From Desertivibrio insolitus (GTDB taxonomy: Bacteria; Actinomycetota; Actinomycetes; Actinomycetales; Microbacteriaceae): a stretch of DNA of 64,000 bases. The translations under genes were made by a program, and so were the position numbers. Shown here piece by piece: positions 17,159-26,033 of the stretch; within the stretch, counting starts at the first letter, position 1; each line of letters opens with the position of its first letter. The stretch covers positions 210,001 to 274,000 of the forward strand of contig NZ_JAFIQW010000003.1 in NCBI RefSeq assembly GCF_017355965.1. Direction: 5' to 3'. The notes under the pieces were generated by a model that did not search any database, was not told where the DNA came from, and saw nothing but the letters and a program-made list of their open reading frames with translations.

Positions 17159-17988
17159 GCCGCCTCGATGGTAGCCGTGCCGGGCATCCGGCGGCTGAGT
17201 ACGGAGCGCCGCAGCCCGGCCACGACGAGCGCGACGAAGAACACCAGCGCGGCGGCCAGCGAGATGGCCGCGCCGGCGCTGATCGCGAACAGCGACGAGG
17301 CGTAGAGCCCGGCGATGCCGGAGAGCATCCCGAGCAGGGGAGCGACCACGAGGGTGCCGCCGATCGAACGGGTCAGCGCCCGGGCCGCGGCGGCCGGCGC
17401 GACGATCAGCGCGATCGCGAGGATCGAGCCGACCGCGGGCATGATGGTGACGACGGTCGCGGCGATGAGCAGCAGGGAGACGAGTTCCGGCACCCAGCCG
17501 CGGTAGCCGGCGGCGCGGTAGCCGATGCGGTCGAAGCTGTCGAACACGATCTCCTTGCCCGCGACGACGAGCGCGACGACGGCGACGAGGAGCACGGCGC
17601 CCGTGAGCACGAGGTCGAACGGCGTCGTCGTGAGGATCGAGCCGACGAGGTAGCTGTCGACGTCGACGGGGAGCGACGGGAAGAACGACTGCAGCAGCAC
17701 GCCGAGCGCGAAGCCGAACGTGAGCACGATGCCGGAGGCGATCTGGGGGCCCTGGCCGCGCACGCGTCCGAGAGCGGTCATCATCGCCACGAGCAGCACG
17801 CTGACGACGGCGGCGCCGAGCGCGACGGGCACCCCGACGATCGCGGCCGCGACACCGCCGGGGAACGTCGCGTGCGTCAGCGCCGTCGTGAAGAACGCCC
17901 GTCGGCGCAGCACGACGAGGGTGCCGACGAGCCCGGCGAGGCCGCCGGCGAGCACGGCCTCGAGCAGCGCGCGTTCGAAGTAGCCCAT
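17155..17988 (-). CDS. znuB: Zinc ABC transporter permease, second copy (ZnuB-like)
   Basis: A 277-residue integral membrane permease of the ABC-3 family with eight or nine hydrophobic segments, including [27 protein letters not shown] at the start, FFTTALTHATFPGG (the conserved coupling region) and LIVAPAAAARALT. It follows a paralogous permease, with its ATG overlapping that gene's stop by one base (TGATG), and overlaps zur by 4 bp. The two permeases probably form a heterodimer in the importer. The frame extends upstream only as antisense-like sequence. Confidence 0.9.
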   Translation of the reverse strand: MGYFERALLEAVLAGGLAGLVGTLVVLRRRAFFTTALTHATFPGGVAAAIVGVPVALGAAVVSVLLVAMMTALGRVRGQGPQIASGIVLTFGFALGVLLQSFFPSLPVDVDSYLVGSILTTTPFDLVLTGAVLLVAVVALVVAGKEIVFDSFDRIGYRAAGYRGWVPELVSLLLIAATVVTIMPAVGSILAIALIVAPAAAARALTRSIGGTLVVAPLLGMLSGIAGLYASSLFAISAGAAISLAAALVFFVALVVAGLRRSVLSRRMPGTATIEAA

Positions 17989-18881
17989 CACGCCTCCCCG
18001 CGGGCGAGGGCGGGGGAGCGGCGCCGGTGCAGCAGCGCCGGGATGCCGCGGGTCGCCACGACGAGCACGAGGTAGGCGAGCACGAGGATCGCGACGACGG
18101 TCGCGCCGCCGGGCAGCGGCACGCCGTAGCCGACGGATGCCGCGTAGCCGGCGCTCAGCCCGAGCCATCCGGCCACGACCGCCGACACGACGGCGACGGG
18201 CACGAGCGCGCCGAGCCCGCGCGAGACCAGGCGGGCGATCGCGCCCGGCACGATGAGCAGCGCGAGCGCGAGGAGGTTGCCGATCGCGTTCGCGGCGGCG
18301 ACGATCACGAGCGCGACGGCGACGTTGAGGGCGAGGTCGAGCGCGATGCCGCGGTACCCGGAGGCCTCGCTCGCCTTGGCGTCGAAGGCGCGGAACAGCT
18401 GCTCCTTGTAGGTGGGCAGCACGAGCAGCAGGGCGATGCCGCAGAGCACGGCGGTCGCGGTGACATCCGCGGCCTGCACGGTCAGCAGCCGGCCGAAGAG
18501 CAGCTCCTCGAGCTGTCCGGCGTAGTCGGACTGCCGCGAGACGACGATCACGCCGATGCTGAACATGCTCACGAGAACGACCGCGATGGCGGCGTCGCTG
18601 CCGACCACCCGTCGCGCGGCGAGCGTCAGAGCGACCGCGGCCACGACGGCGGCGATCGTGGCGCCGACGAGCAGGCCGGGGCGCGACGCGACCGCGAAGC
18701 CGATGACGATGCCGGGGAAGACCGCGTGCACGAGCCCGTCGCTGAGGTACTCGAGCGAGCGCAGCGTCACCAGCACGCCGATGATGCCGCTGGTGACGCC
18801 GAGGATCACGAGGGCGAACAGCGGCCACCGCATGAACGGCAGCTCGTACGCGGTGAAGAGGGCGTCGAGCAGGTCAACCAT
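17988..18881 (-). CDS. znuB: Zinc ABC transporter permease, first copy (ZnuB-like)
   Basis: A 297-residue ABC-3 family permease with about eight membrane helices. Family features include LRSLEYLSDGLVHAVFPGIVIGF, the coupling segment with SDGLVHAVFPG, and IGNLLALALLIVPGAIARLV. Sequence divergence from the neighbouring permease shows this is an old duplication, not a recent one. Its start overlaps the 3' end of the ATPase gene by 8 bp. Confidence 0.9.
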   Translation of the reverse strand: MVDLLDALFTAYELPFMRWPLFALVILGVTSGIIGVLVTLRSLEYLSDGLVHAVFPGIVIGFAVASRPGLLVGATIAAVVAAVALTLAARRVVGSDAAIAVVLVSMFSIGVIVVSRQSDYAGQLEELLFGRLLTVQAADVTATAVLCGIALLLVLPTYKEQLFRAFDAKASEASGYRGIALDLALNVAVALVIVAAANAIGNLLALALLIVPGAIARLVSRGLGALVPVAVVSAVVAGWLGLSAGYAASVGYGVPLPGGATVVAILVLAYLVLVVATRGIPALLHRRRSPALARGEA

Positions 18882-19674
18882 GGTCGTGCCCGGGCACCAC
18901 GAGGGTGTGCTCGTCGAGCTCCACCTGCACGTCGCCGTAGAGCGCCTCGAGGTTCTCGAGCGTCAGCACCCGGTGCGTCGGCCCGAACGCGACCTGGTGC
19001 CCGTTGAGCAGCAGCGACTGCTCGCACGCGGCGCGGGCGAGGTCGAGGTCGTGAGTCGAGAGCACGAGCGCGGTTCCGGATGCCTTGAGCTCGGCGACGA
19101 TCGCCAGCAGCGCGTCCCGGTTGGCCTGGTCGAGGCCGTTGAACGGCTCGTCGAGCAGCACGAGGCTCGGTTCGCTGACGATCGCACGGGCGAGCAGGCC
19201 GCGCTGGCGCTGTCCGCCGCTCAGCTCGCCGAAGCGGTCGTGGGCGCGGTCGGCGAGGCCGACGCGCTCGAGGGCGGAGGCGACGGCGTCGCGGTCCCTT
19301 CGCCCGGGGCGGCGGGCCCAGCCGATCGAGCGGTAGCGGCCCATCATCACGACCTGCGCGAGGGAGATGGGGAACTCGGGGTCGATCTCGTCGCTCTGCG
19401 GCATGTAGCCGATGCGCGAGCGGGCGGCGGAGGGCCGGGTGCCGAGCACGTCGAGCTCGCCCGCGGCGACGCCGACGAGGCCGAGCAGGCCGCGCAGGAG
19501 TGTGGACTTACCGCCGCCGTTCGGGCCGATGAGGGCGAGCGCGGTGCCGGCGGGCAGGTCACCGGTGACGCCGGTGAGCGCGACGGTCGACCCGTACGCG
19601 AAAGCCGCGCCCCCCAGCCTCACGGCGGTGGGGAGCGCGGTCTCGATCGGAGTCGGAGCGGTCACCGTACTCAT
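18874..19674 (-). CDS. znuC: Zinc ABC transporter ATP-binding protein ZnuC
   Basis: A 266-residue ABC ATPase with Walker A GPNGGGKST, Q-loop YMPQSDEID, signature LSGGQRQRGLLARAI, Walker B LVLLDEPFNGLD and switch His in STHDLDLA. A 20-residue N-terminal extension (MSTVTAPTPIETALPTAVRL) precedes the domain. The start ATG overlaps the znuA stop by 4 bp (ATGA). Confidence 0.92.
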   Translation of the reverse strand: MSTVTAPTPIETALPTAVRLGGAAFAYGSTVALTGVTGDLPAGTALALIGPNGGGKSTLLRGLLGLVGVAAGELDVLGTRPSAARSRIGYMPQSDEIDPEFPISLAQVVMMGRYRSIGWARRPGRRDRDAVASALERVGLADRAHDRFGELSGGQRQRGLLARAIVSEPSLVLLDEPFNGLDQANRDALLAIVAELKASGTALVLSTHDLDLARAACEQSLLLNGHQVAFGPTHRVLTLENLEALYGDVQVELDEHTLVVPGHDHG

Positions 19675-20717
19675 TGTGACAAGACCTCGGGCAGCGGCGT
19701 GGGCTCGGCTCCCCAGGACTGCACGAGCAGGGTGACGTTGTGCTCGATGCTGTCGATGTAGGTGGCGCCGGAGCTGCCCACGGGGCCGAGCGAGTCGGCG
19801 TACAGGGCGTCGTCGCCGGCGTACACCTCGACGCCGGCCTCGCTCGCGATCGTCTCGGCGGCCGCGGGGGAGAGCGAGGTCTCGGAGAAGACGGCCTTGG
19901 CACCGGTGTGCTCGATCTCGTGCACAAGCTCGTCGATCTCGGCGGCGCTCACCTCTGCGTTGTCGTCGAGGCTGGGGATGACGGCGCCGACATAGGTCAG
20001 GCCGTAGGCGCTGACGAAGTAGCCGAAGGCGTCGTGGTTGGTGACGAGCAGTCGCTGCTCGGCGGGCACCTGCTCGACGCTCGCGGTGATCCACTCGTCG
20101 AGCGCCGTGAGCTTCGCCTCGTAGTCCTCGGCGTTCTGCGCGAACGCGTCGGCGTTGGCGTCATCCGCCTCGATCAGGCCGTCGGCGATGTTCTGCACCT
20201 GCACGAGCGCGTTGCCGGGGTCGGTCCAGATGTGCGGGTCCTCGGCGTGCTCGTGCGCCTCACCCTCCTCCTCGGCGTGCTCCTCGTCCGCGTGCTCCTC
20301 GCCCTCGTGCTCGTGGGCGTGCGCCTCGGCGCCCTCCGCGAGTTCGATGCCCTCGCTGGAGTCGATGAGCGTGCCGTCGAAGCCCGAGGCGCTGATCGCG
20401 TCGTCGAGCCACTCCTCGAGGCCCGCGCCGTTGACGACGAGCACGTCGGCCGTGCCGAGCGCGGTGAGGTCCGCGGCGCTGGGGTCGTAGCTGTGCGACG
20501 ACTGGTTCGGCTGGATGAGCTGAGTGACGGATGCCGCGTCGCCGACGATGTTGCGCGTGAAGTCGGCGACCACGGTGGTCGTCGCGACGATGCTCAGGCC
20601 CTCGCCTCCGGCTCCCGCGGCGCTGCTCGAACCGCCCGCGGGGGTCGCGGACGTCGCGCAGCCCGCGAGCAGGAGGGCGGACGAGGCGAGCAGGGCGGTG
20701 GGAACGAGCCGGCGCAT
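19671..20717 (-). CDS. znuA: Zinc-binding lipoprotein ZnuA
   Basis: A 348-residue cluster 9 (ZnuA/TroA) solute-binding protein. The lipoprotein signal ends in LLLAGC. Metal-site residues appear as NQSSHSYDPSAADLTAL, a His-rich loop (about 125-160; HAHEHEGEEHADEEHAEEE), DPHIWTDPGN, NHDAFGYFVSAYGL and the C-terminal GDDALYADSLG. The long His/Glu loop favours zinc over manganese. First gene of znuACBB-zur, with a recognisable promoter and Zur-like operator sites directly upstream. Confidence 0.93.
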   Translation of the reverse strand: MRRLVPTALLASSALLLAGCATSATPAGGSSSAAGAGGEGLSIVATTTVVADFTRNIVGDAASVTQLIQPNQSSHSYDPSAADLTALGTADVLVVNGAGLEEWLDDAISASGFDGTLIDSSEGIELAEGAEAHAHEHEGEEHADEEHAEEEGEAHEHAEDPHIWTDPGNALVQVQNIADGLIEADDANADAFAQNAEDYEAKLTALDEWITASVEQVPAEQRLLVTNHDAFGYFVSAYGLTYVGAVIPSLDDNAEVSAAEIDELVHEIEHTGAKAVFSETSLSPAAAETIASEAGVEVYAGDDALYADSLGPVGSSGATYIDSIEHNVTLLVQSWGAEPTPLPEVLSQ

Positions 20718-20732
20718 CGGAATCTCTCTAAG

Positions 20733-20797
20733 TGAGAACGATTATTGGACACGGCGACGATAGTCCTGCTGAGAACTGTTGTCAAAAACCGTTCTCA
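20733..20797 (-). promoter_or_regulatory. znuA promoter with candidate Zur operators
   Basis: On the minus strand TTGACA (20785-20780) and TATCGT (20762-20757) are separated by 17 bp, a good promoter 40-70 bp before znuA. Three related sites overlap it: TGAGAACTGTTGTCA (20770-20784), the reverse-strand TGAGAACGGTTTTTGACA (20797-20780) across the -35, and TGAGAACGATTATTGGACA (20733-20751) between the promoter and the start codon. These share the TGAGAAC half and resemble Fur-family boxes, so zinc-loaded Zur probably represses here. Confidence 0.7.
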
Positions 20798-20820
20798 CTA
20801 ATGCGCGCGAGTCTCGGGCC

Positions 20821-22323
20821 TCACTCGAGCAGCAGCGCCGGCTCCTCGAGGATGCTCGCTACATCGGCGACGAACCGCGAGGCGACGTCGCCGTCGACCA
20901 CGCGGTGGTCGAAGCTCGCGCCCACCGTCGTGACGAAGCGCGGCTGCACGACGCCGTCGACGACCCAGGGCTTCTGCTTGATCGTGCCGAGGGCGACGAT
21001 CGCGACCTCGCCGGGGTTGAGAATCGGGGTTCCGGTGTCCATGCCGAAGACGCCGATGTTCGTGATCGTGATGGTGCCGCCGGCCATCTCGGCGGGGGAG
21101 GTCTTGCCCTCCCGGGCGCGGAGGGTGAGGCCCTGCAGCGCGGTCGCGAGCTCGAGCAGGCTCATCGACTGAGCCTCCTTGACGTTCGGCACGAGCAGAC
21201 CGCGCGGGGTCGTCGCGGCGATGCCGAGGTTCACGTAGTTCTTGACGATGATCTCGTCGTCGGTCCACTGCGAGTTGACCGTCGGGTTGCGCTTGGCGGC
21301 CCAGATGATCGCCTTGGCCATGATGAGCAGCGGCGAGACGCGCACGCCCTCGAACTCGCTCGAGTTCTTGAGGCGCTTGACGAACTCCATGGTGCGGGTG
21401 GCGTCGACGTCGACGAAGAGGCTGACGTGCGGCGCGGTGAAGGCGCTCGCGACCATGGCACCGGCGATGGCCTTGCGCACGCCCTTGACCGGGATGCGCT
21501 CCTCGCGGCCGTCGCCCTGCGCGGGCTGCGGCGCGGGGGCGGGGGCCGCGGCGGCGAGCGCGCTCGCCTGGCGGGCGTGCCGCAGCACGTCGTCGCGCGT
21601 CACGTCGCCGGCCGGGCCGGTCGCGGTGACCGTGGCGAGGTCGATGTCGAGGTCCTTCGCGAGCTTGCGCACCGGCGGCTTCGCGAGCACTCCGGTCGGC
21701 GTCTCGGCGGGGGAGGACGCGGGCGCCGGAGCGGGCGCCGGAGCCGGGGCCGGAGCGACGGATGCCGCGGCGGGCTCGGTCGAGGGCTGCGCCCAGGTGG
21801 CGAGTTCCGGCTGCGCGGGCGGCACGTCGGGGTTGGGCCCGGTTGTGGGCTTGACGTCGCCGACGACCTGCGCGGCCGCGGCCGCGTGCGGCTCGGCATC
21901 CGGAGCGACGGTCGGGGCGGCGGGCACGGCGGTGCTGGGCGCGGCGGGTGCCGGGGCCGCGGCTCCGCGACGGCGGCGGGAGGTGCCGTGGCCGGCCGTG
22001 CCGTAGCCGACGAGGGTGGGCTCGGGCTTGGCGGGCGCTCCGGTGTCCTCGGCGGGGGGCGCCGAGACATCCGCCGCCGGTGCGCCGGAGTCGACGGTGA
22101 TGATGGGGCGGCCGACCTCGACGGTGTCGCCCTCGGCGACGAGGATCTCGGCGACGGTGCCCTCGAACGGCGAGGGCAGTTCGACGAGCGACTTGGCGGT
22201 CTCGATCTCGACGAGCACCTGGTTCACGGCGACCGTGTCGCCGGGGGCGACCTTCCACGACACGATCTCGGCCTCGGTGAGGCCCTCGCCGACGTCGGGC
22301 AGGGGGAACTCGGACTTGGCCAC
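20821..22323 (-). CDS. bkdC: Branched-chain 2-oxo acid dehydrogenase E2 (dihydrolipoyl acyltransferase)
   Basis: A 500-residue E2 component. One lipoyl domain (1-80) carries the lipoyl Lys44 in [14 protein letters not shown]; a long Ala/Pro linker follows; a peripheral subunit-binding domain is near 222-260 ([27 protein letters not shown]). The catalytic domain ends with [15 protein letters not shown], with catalytic His473 and Asp477. The lipoyl context and the neighbouring E1 genes favour the branched-chain complex. No E3 gene is present here, so lipoamide dehydrogenase must come from elsewhere. Confidence 0.92.
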   Translation of the reverse strand: MAKSEFPLPDVGEGLTEAEIVSWKVAPGDTVAVNQVLVEIETAKSLVELPSPFEGTVAEILVAEGDTVEVGRPIITVDSGAPAADVSAPPAEDTGAPAKPEPTLVGYGTAGHGTSRRRRGAAAPAPAAPSTAVPAAPTVAPDAEPHAAAAAQVVGDVKPTTGPNPDVPPAQPELATWAQPSTEPAAASVAPAPAPAPAPAPASSPAETPTGVLAKPPVRKLAKDLDIDLATVTATGPAGDVTRDDVLRHARQASALAAAAPAPAPQPAQGDGREERIPVKGVRKAIAGAMVASAFTAPHVSLFVDVDATRTMEFVKRLKNSSEFEGVRVSPLLIMAKAIIWAAKRNPTVNSQWTDDEIIVKNYVNLGIAATTPRGLLVPNVKEAQSMSLLELATALQGLTLRAREGKTSPAEMAGGTITITNIGVFGMDTGTPILNPGEVAIVALGTIKQKPWVVDGVVQPRFVTTVGASFDHRVVDGDVASRFVADVASILEEPALLLE

Positions 22324-22352
22324 GGGGCTCCTTCGGTGGTGAGTGAGCTGCG

Positions 22353-23327
22353 TCAGTACGCGAGCGAACGGTCGACGGCGTCGAGCACGCGGTCGGCGTC
22401 CGGCAGGTAGACGGACTCGAGCTTCGCGGGCGGGAACGGCACGTCGAACCCGGCGACGCGCAGCACGGGCGCCTCGAGGGAGTAGAAGCAGGCCTCGCTC
22501 ACGCTCGCCGCGATCTCGCTCGCGACGCTGACGAAGCCGGGTGCCTCCTGGGCGACGACGAGGCGGCCGGTCTTGCGCACGGAGGCGAAGATCGGCTCCC
22601 AGTCGATGGGGGAGATGCTGCGCAGGTCGAGCACCTCGAGGCTCGTGCCCTCCTCGGCGGCGATGTCGGCCGCCTGGGTGAGCACGCTGAGCATGGCGCC
22701 GTGGCCGATCAGCGTGGCATCCGTGCCCTCGCGCACGACGCGGGTGGCGTGCAGCGGGAAGCCGCTCGCGGTCTCGTCGAGCTCGCCCTTGGGCCAGTAG
22801 CGGCTCTTGGGCTCGAAGAACATCACGGGGTCGTCGCTGCGGATCGCCTCCTGGATCATCCAGTAGGCGTCGTGCGGGGTCGAGGGGCTGACGACGCGGA
22901 GGCCGGCCGTGTGGGCGAAGTACGCCTCGGGACTCTCCTGGTGGTGCTCGACGGCGCCGATGTGACCGCCGTAGGGCACCCGGATGACGACGGGGAAGGC
23001 CTGCGTGCCCTCGTGCCGACTCGTGAGCTTGGCGAGCTGCGTCGTGATCTGGTCGAAGCCGGGGAAGATGAACCCGTCGAACTGAATCTCGCAGACGGGA
23101 CGGTAGCCGCGCATCGCGAGACCGATCGCCGTGCCGATGATGCCCGACTCGGCGAGCGGGGTGTCGATGACCCGGCGGCCGCCGAACTCGGCCTTGAGGC
23201 CCTCGGTGACGCGGAAGACGCCGCCGAGGTCGCCGATGTCCTCGCCCATGAGCAGCACCTTGGGGTCGTCGGCGAGGGCGCGGCGCAGCCCCTGGTTGAT
23301 CGCCTTCGACATCGACAGCTGCGTCAT
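22353..23327 (-). CDS. bkdB: Branched-chain 2-oxo acid dehydrogenase E1 beta subunit
   Basis: A 324-residue transketolase-like E1 beta chain: [38 protein letters not shown] with the Glu that activates thiamine diphosphate, [20 protein letters not shown], and the C-terminal [15 protein letters not shown]. The ATG overlaps the E1 alpha stop by 4 bp (ATGA). The frame runs far upstream, but only as antisense to E1 alpha, so the start is at 23327. Confidence 0.93.
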   Translation of the reverse strand: MTQLSMSKAINQGLRRALADDPKVLLMGEDIGDLGGVFRVTEGLKAEFGGRRVIDTPLAESGIIGTAIGLAMRGYRPVCEIQFDGFIFPGFDQITTQLAKLTSRHEGTQAFPVVIRVPYGGHIGAVEHHQESPEAYFAHTAGLRVVSPSTPHDAYWMIQEAIRSDDPVMFFEPKSRYWPKGELDETASGFPLHATRVVREGTDATLIGHGAMLSVLTQAADIAAEEGTSLEVLDLRSISPIDWEPIFASVRKTGRLVVAQEAPGFVSVASEIAASVSEACFYSLEAPVLRVAGFDVPFPPAKLESVYLPDADRVLDAVDRSLAY

Positions 23328-24451
23328 GCCAGTCCCGCCTCGTAGTCCTCGAGCCACTTCTGCTGCGCGGTCATGAGCGGGTGCTCCTCGCTGTAGACGT
23401 TGGCGAACATCGAGGATGCCTCGGGCGCGCCGACCTCGAGCGTGCGGCGGCGCACGTCGGCCGCGAGGTCCTTGCCCTCCTCGGCGATCTGCGCGAAGAA
23501 CTGGTCGCCCTCGCCGAGGCCGCGGAGATAGGCCTCGAAGCGGGGGAGCGGGTCGAGGGCGCGCCACTGCTCGAACTCGGCGGGATCGCGGTACTTGCTC
23601 GGGTCGTCGCTCGTGGTGTGCGGACCGATGCGGTAGGTCAGCGCCTCGATGAACCGCGGGCCGGCGCCGCTGCGGGCGGCGTCGAGGTTCGCGGTCGTGA
23701 CGGCGTAGCTCGCGAGCACGTCGTTGCCGTCGATCTGGATGCCGGGGATGCCGAAGCCGGTCGAGCGCAGGTAGAGCGGGGTGCGGGACTGCACGGTCAC
23801 CGGCACCGAGATCGCCCAGTGGTTGTTCTGCAGGAAGAACACCTGGGGGGTGTTGTAGCTCGACGCGAAGACGAACGCCTCGCTGACGTCGCCCTGGCTG
23901 GTGGCGCCGTCGCCGAAGTAGACGAGCACGGCCTGGTCGACGTCGGGGTCGCCGGTGCCGGATGCCGCGTCGAACGCGACGCCCATCGCGTAGCCGGTCG
24001 CGTGCAGCGCGTGCGAACCGATGACGAGCGTGTAGAGGTGGAAGTTGTTGTGCGCGGCCGGGTCCCAGCCGCCGTGCGTCACGCCGCGCAGCATCCGGAG
24101 GATGTCGACGGGATCGATGCCGCGGATCATGCCGACGACGTGCTCGCGGTAGGCGGGGAAGATGTGGTCCTGGGGGCGCGCGGCGAAGCCGGAGCCGACC
24201 TGCGCGGCCTCCTGGCCGAGGCTCGGCACCCACAGCGCGAGCTGTCCCTGCCGCTGCAGGTTGGTCGCCTCGATGTCGAACGAGCGCACGAGCACCATGT
24301 GGCGGTGGAACTCACGGAGCTGGTTCTCGGTCAGGGCCTGGATGTACGGGAGGTACTCCTCGGCCTGCGCGTCGTTCCGCAGCGTGCCCTCCGGAGAGAG
24401 CAGTTGCACGGTCGCGGAGGGCTGTGCCGTCGTGGCTGCGGTTCCGGGCAT
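23324..24451 (-). CDS. bkdA: Branched-chain 2-oxo acid dehydrogenase E1 alpha subunit
   Basis: A thiamine-diphosphate-dependent dehydrogenase alpha chain of about 375 residues. The ThDP/Mg motif is [16 protein letters not shown]...QNNHWAIS, and the phosphorylation-loop region is [23 protein letters not shown], both typical of BCKDH E1 alpha. A GTG lies two codons upstream of the chosen ATG and no strong ribosome site decides between them. The gene lies about 20 bp after the aminotransferase gene, in the same direction, so the order is hisC-like, bkdA, bkdB, bkdC. Confidence 0.92.
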   Translation of the reverse strand: MPGTAATTAQPSATVQLLSPEGTLRNDAQAEEYLPYIQALTENQLREFHRHMVLVRSFDIEATNLQRQGQLALWVPSLGQEAAQVGSGFAARPQDHIFPAYREHVVGMIRGIDPVDILRMLRGVTHGGWDPAAHNNFHLYTLVIGSHALHATGYAMGVAFDAASGTGDPDVDQAVLVYFGDGATSQGDVSEAFVFASSYNTPQVFFLQNNHWAISVPVTVQSRTPLYLRSTGFGIPGIQIDGNDVLASYAVTTANLDAARSGAGPRFIEALTYRIGPHTTSDDPSKYRDPAEFEQWRALDPLPRFEAYLRGLGEGDQFFAQIAEEGKDLAADVRRRTLEVGAPEASSMFANVYSEEHPLMTAQQKWLEDYEAGLA

Positions 24452-24473
24452 CTTCACAATCTAACCGCCGGGT

Positions 24474-25550
24474 CTAGGCCCGCTTCAGTAGGTTGCGGAC
24501 AACCTCACCGGCAGCCCTTAGGAGCGCATCGACAGATTCCGGCTCTCCGATGGAGATCCGCAAGCCCTCCGGCGCGAAGGCCCGGACGACGATCCCGTGC
24601 CGCTCGAAGACCTCCGCGGCCGCCTCGGTGGCGTCTCCCGTGGGCAGCCAGACGAAGTTGCCCTGGGGCTTCGGCACGTCCCAGCCCTGCTCGACGAGCG
24701 CCTGCCAGACGCGGTCACGGGTCTCGACGAGGGCCGCGACGCGCTCGAGCAGTTCGTCCTCGTGATCGAGCGACACGAGGGCCGCGCGCTGGGCGGGCTC
24801 GGTGACGCTGAGGGCGATCGCGGTGGAACGGGCCGCGTTGAGGATGTAGGCCGGACCGACCGCGTAGCCGATGCGGAGACCCGCGAGACCGTAGGCCTTC
24901 GAGAAGGTACGCAGCACGACGACGTTCGGGTGCCGCATCGAGTGGCCGTCGACGGCCGTGGGGTCGGTCACGAACTCGCGGTACGCCTCGTCGAGCAGCA
25001 CGAGCACGGTCGGCGGCACCTTCGCGAGGAATTCGTCGAAGGCTGCCTGCGACACGACGGTGCCGGTGGGGTTGTTCGGGCTGCAGACGATCACGACGCG
25101 GGTGCGCTCGGTGATCGCGGCGGCCATCGCGTCGAGGTCGTGCGCGTGCTCCGGGGTGTTCGGCACCCGCACCGCCGTCGCGCCGGCGACCGTCGCGAGG
25201 CCCGGGTAGGCCTCGAAGGAGCGCCAGGAGAAGACGATCTCGTCGCCGGGGCCGCTCGCGGCGAGCACGAGCTGCGTCAGCAGGGAGATCGAGCCGGCGC
25301 CGACGTGCACCTGCTCGGCGCCCACCCCGTGCCGCTCGGCGAGCCGCTCGCGCAGCAGCGTCGCGGCGCCGTCGGGGTAGCGGTTGACGTTCGAGTGCGA
25401 GAGCGCCTCCATCACCGCGGGCAGCGGCTGGTAGGGGTTCTCGTTGCTCGACAGCTTGAAGGCGTCGGGGGCGGCCGGCTTGCCCTGCCGGTACGCGGCG
25501 AGCGCGAGGATCTCGGGGCGCAGCCGCACGTGCGGCGTCGTTTCGGTCAC
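24474..25550 (-). CDS. HisC-like / aromatic aminotransferase
   Basis: A 358-residue fold-type I PLP aminotransferase of the histidinol-phosphate aminotransferase family. Visible features are the NENPY substrate loop, [15 protein letters not shown] (Asp187 binding the pyridine N) and [15 protein letters not shown] with the PLP Lys218. In actinobacteria this subgroup includes HisC and the aromatic aminotransferase Pat. Being upstream of bkdABC rather than beside his genes makes an amino acid transaminase role more likely. Start codon GTG or ATG at [10 protein letters not shown]. Confidence 0.85.
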   Translation of the reverse strand: MTETTPHVRLRPEILALAAYRQGKPAAPDAFKLSSNENPYQPLPAVMEALSHSNVNRYPDGAATLLRERLAERHGVGAEQVHVGAGSISLLTQLVLAASGPGDEIVFSWRSFEAYPGLATVAGATAVRVPNTPEHAHDLDAMAAAITERTRVVIVCSPNNPTGTVVSQAAFDEFLAKVPPTVLVLLDEAYREFVTDPTAVDGHSMRHPNVVVLRTFSKAYGLAGLRIGYAVGPAYILNAARSTAIALSVTEPAQRAALVSLDHEDELLERVAALVETRDRVWQALVEQGWDVPKPQGNFVWLPTGDATEAAAEVFERHGIVVRAFAPEGLRISIGEPESVDALLRAAGEVVRNLLKRA

Positions 25551-25612
25551 CCGGGAAGTCTAGGGACGCCGGATGCCCCGGGCTCGGCCCCTTCGGCTGC
25601 CATGCTGTGGCC

Positions 25613-26017
25613 ATGTCGTTCCTCGTGCGCCTCGTCGTGAACGCGGTGGCCCTGTGGCTGACCACCCTGATCGTCTCCGGGGTCGACGTGCTGCCGTACC
25701 CGCCCGGTGACACGACCGCGACCGTGCTGACGTTCCTGCTCGTGGCGCTGATCTTCGGGCTCGTCAACGGGATCATCGGCACGCTCATCCGCATCGTGGC
25801 CTTCCCGCTGTATCTCGTGACGTTCGGGCTCATCGCGTTCATCGTCAACGGGGTGCTGCTGCTGATCGTCGCCGGGATCTCCGACGCGCTCGGGTTCGGT
25901 CTGCAGGTCGACGGGTTCTGGTGGGGTGTGCTCGGCGCGCTCGTGCTCGGCATCCTGAGCTGGATCATCGGCGTCGCGCTGCGGCCGCTGACCGCCCCGC
26001 GTCGCCGGAAGGACTGA
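25613..26017 (+). CDS. Phage holin family 4 / PF04020-type membrane protein
   Basis: A 134-residue protein with four hydrophobic segments: FLVRLVVNAVALWLTTLIV, LTFLLVALIFGLVNGII, IRIVAFPLYLVTFGLIAFIVNGVLLLIVA and FWWGVLGALVLGILSWIIGVAL. This pattern, with the FPLYLVTFGLIAFIVN segment, matches the family named phage holin 4, which is widespread on bacterial chromosomes and not evidence of a prophage. Function unknown. A GTG two codons upstream is an alternative start. Confidence 0.8.
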   Translation: MSFLVRLVVNAVALWLTTLIVSGVDVLPYPPGDTTATVLTFLLVALIFGLVNGIIGTLIRIVAFPLYLVTFGLIAFIVNGVLLLIVAGISDALGFGLQVDGFWWGVLGALVLGILSWIIGVALRPLTAPRRRKD

Positions 26018-26033
26018 CCCGGCCACGCCCCGC

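Noticed and set aside
25613-26017. Prophage indicated by a holin-like gene
   Set aside because: The family is widespread on chromosomes, and there are no endolysin, capsid, integrase or other phage genes nearby.
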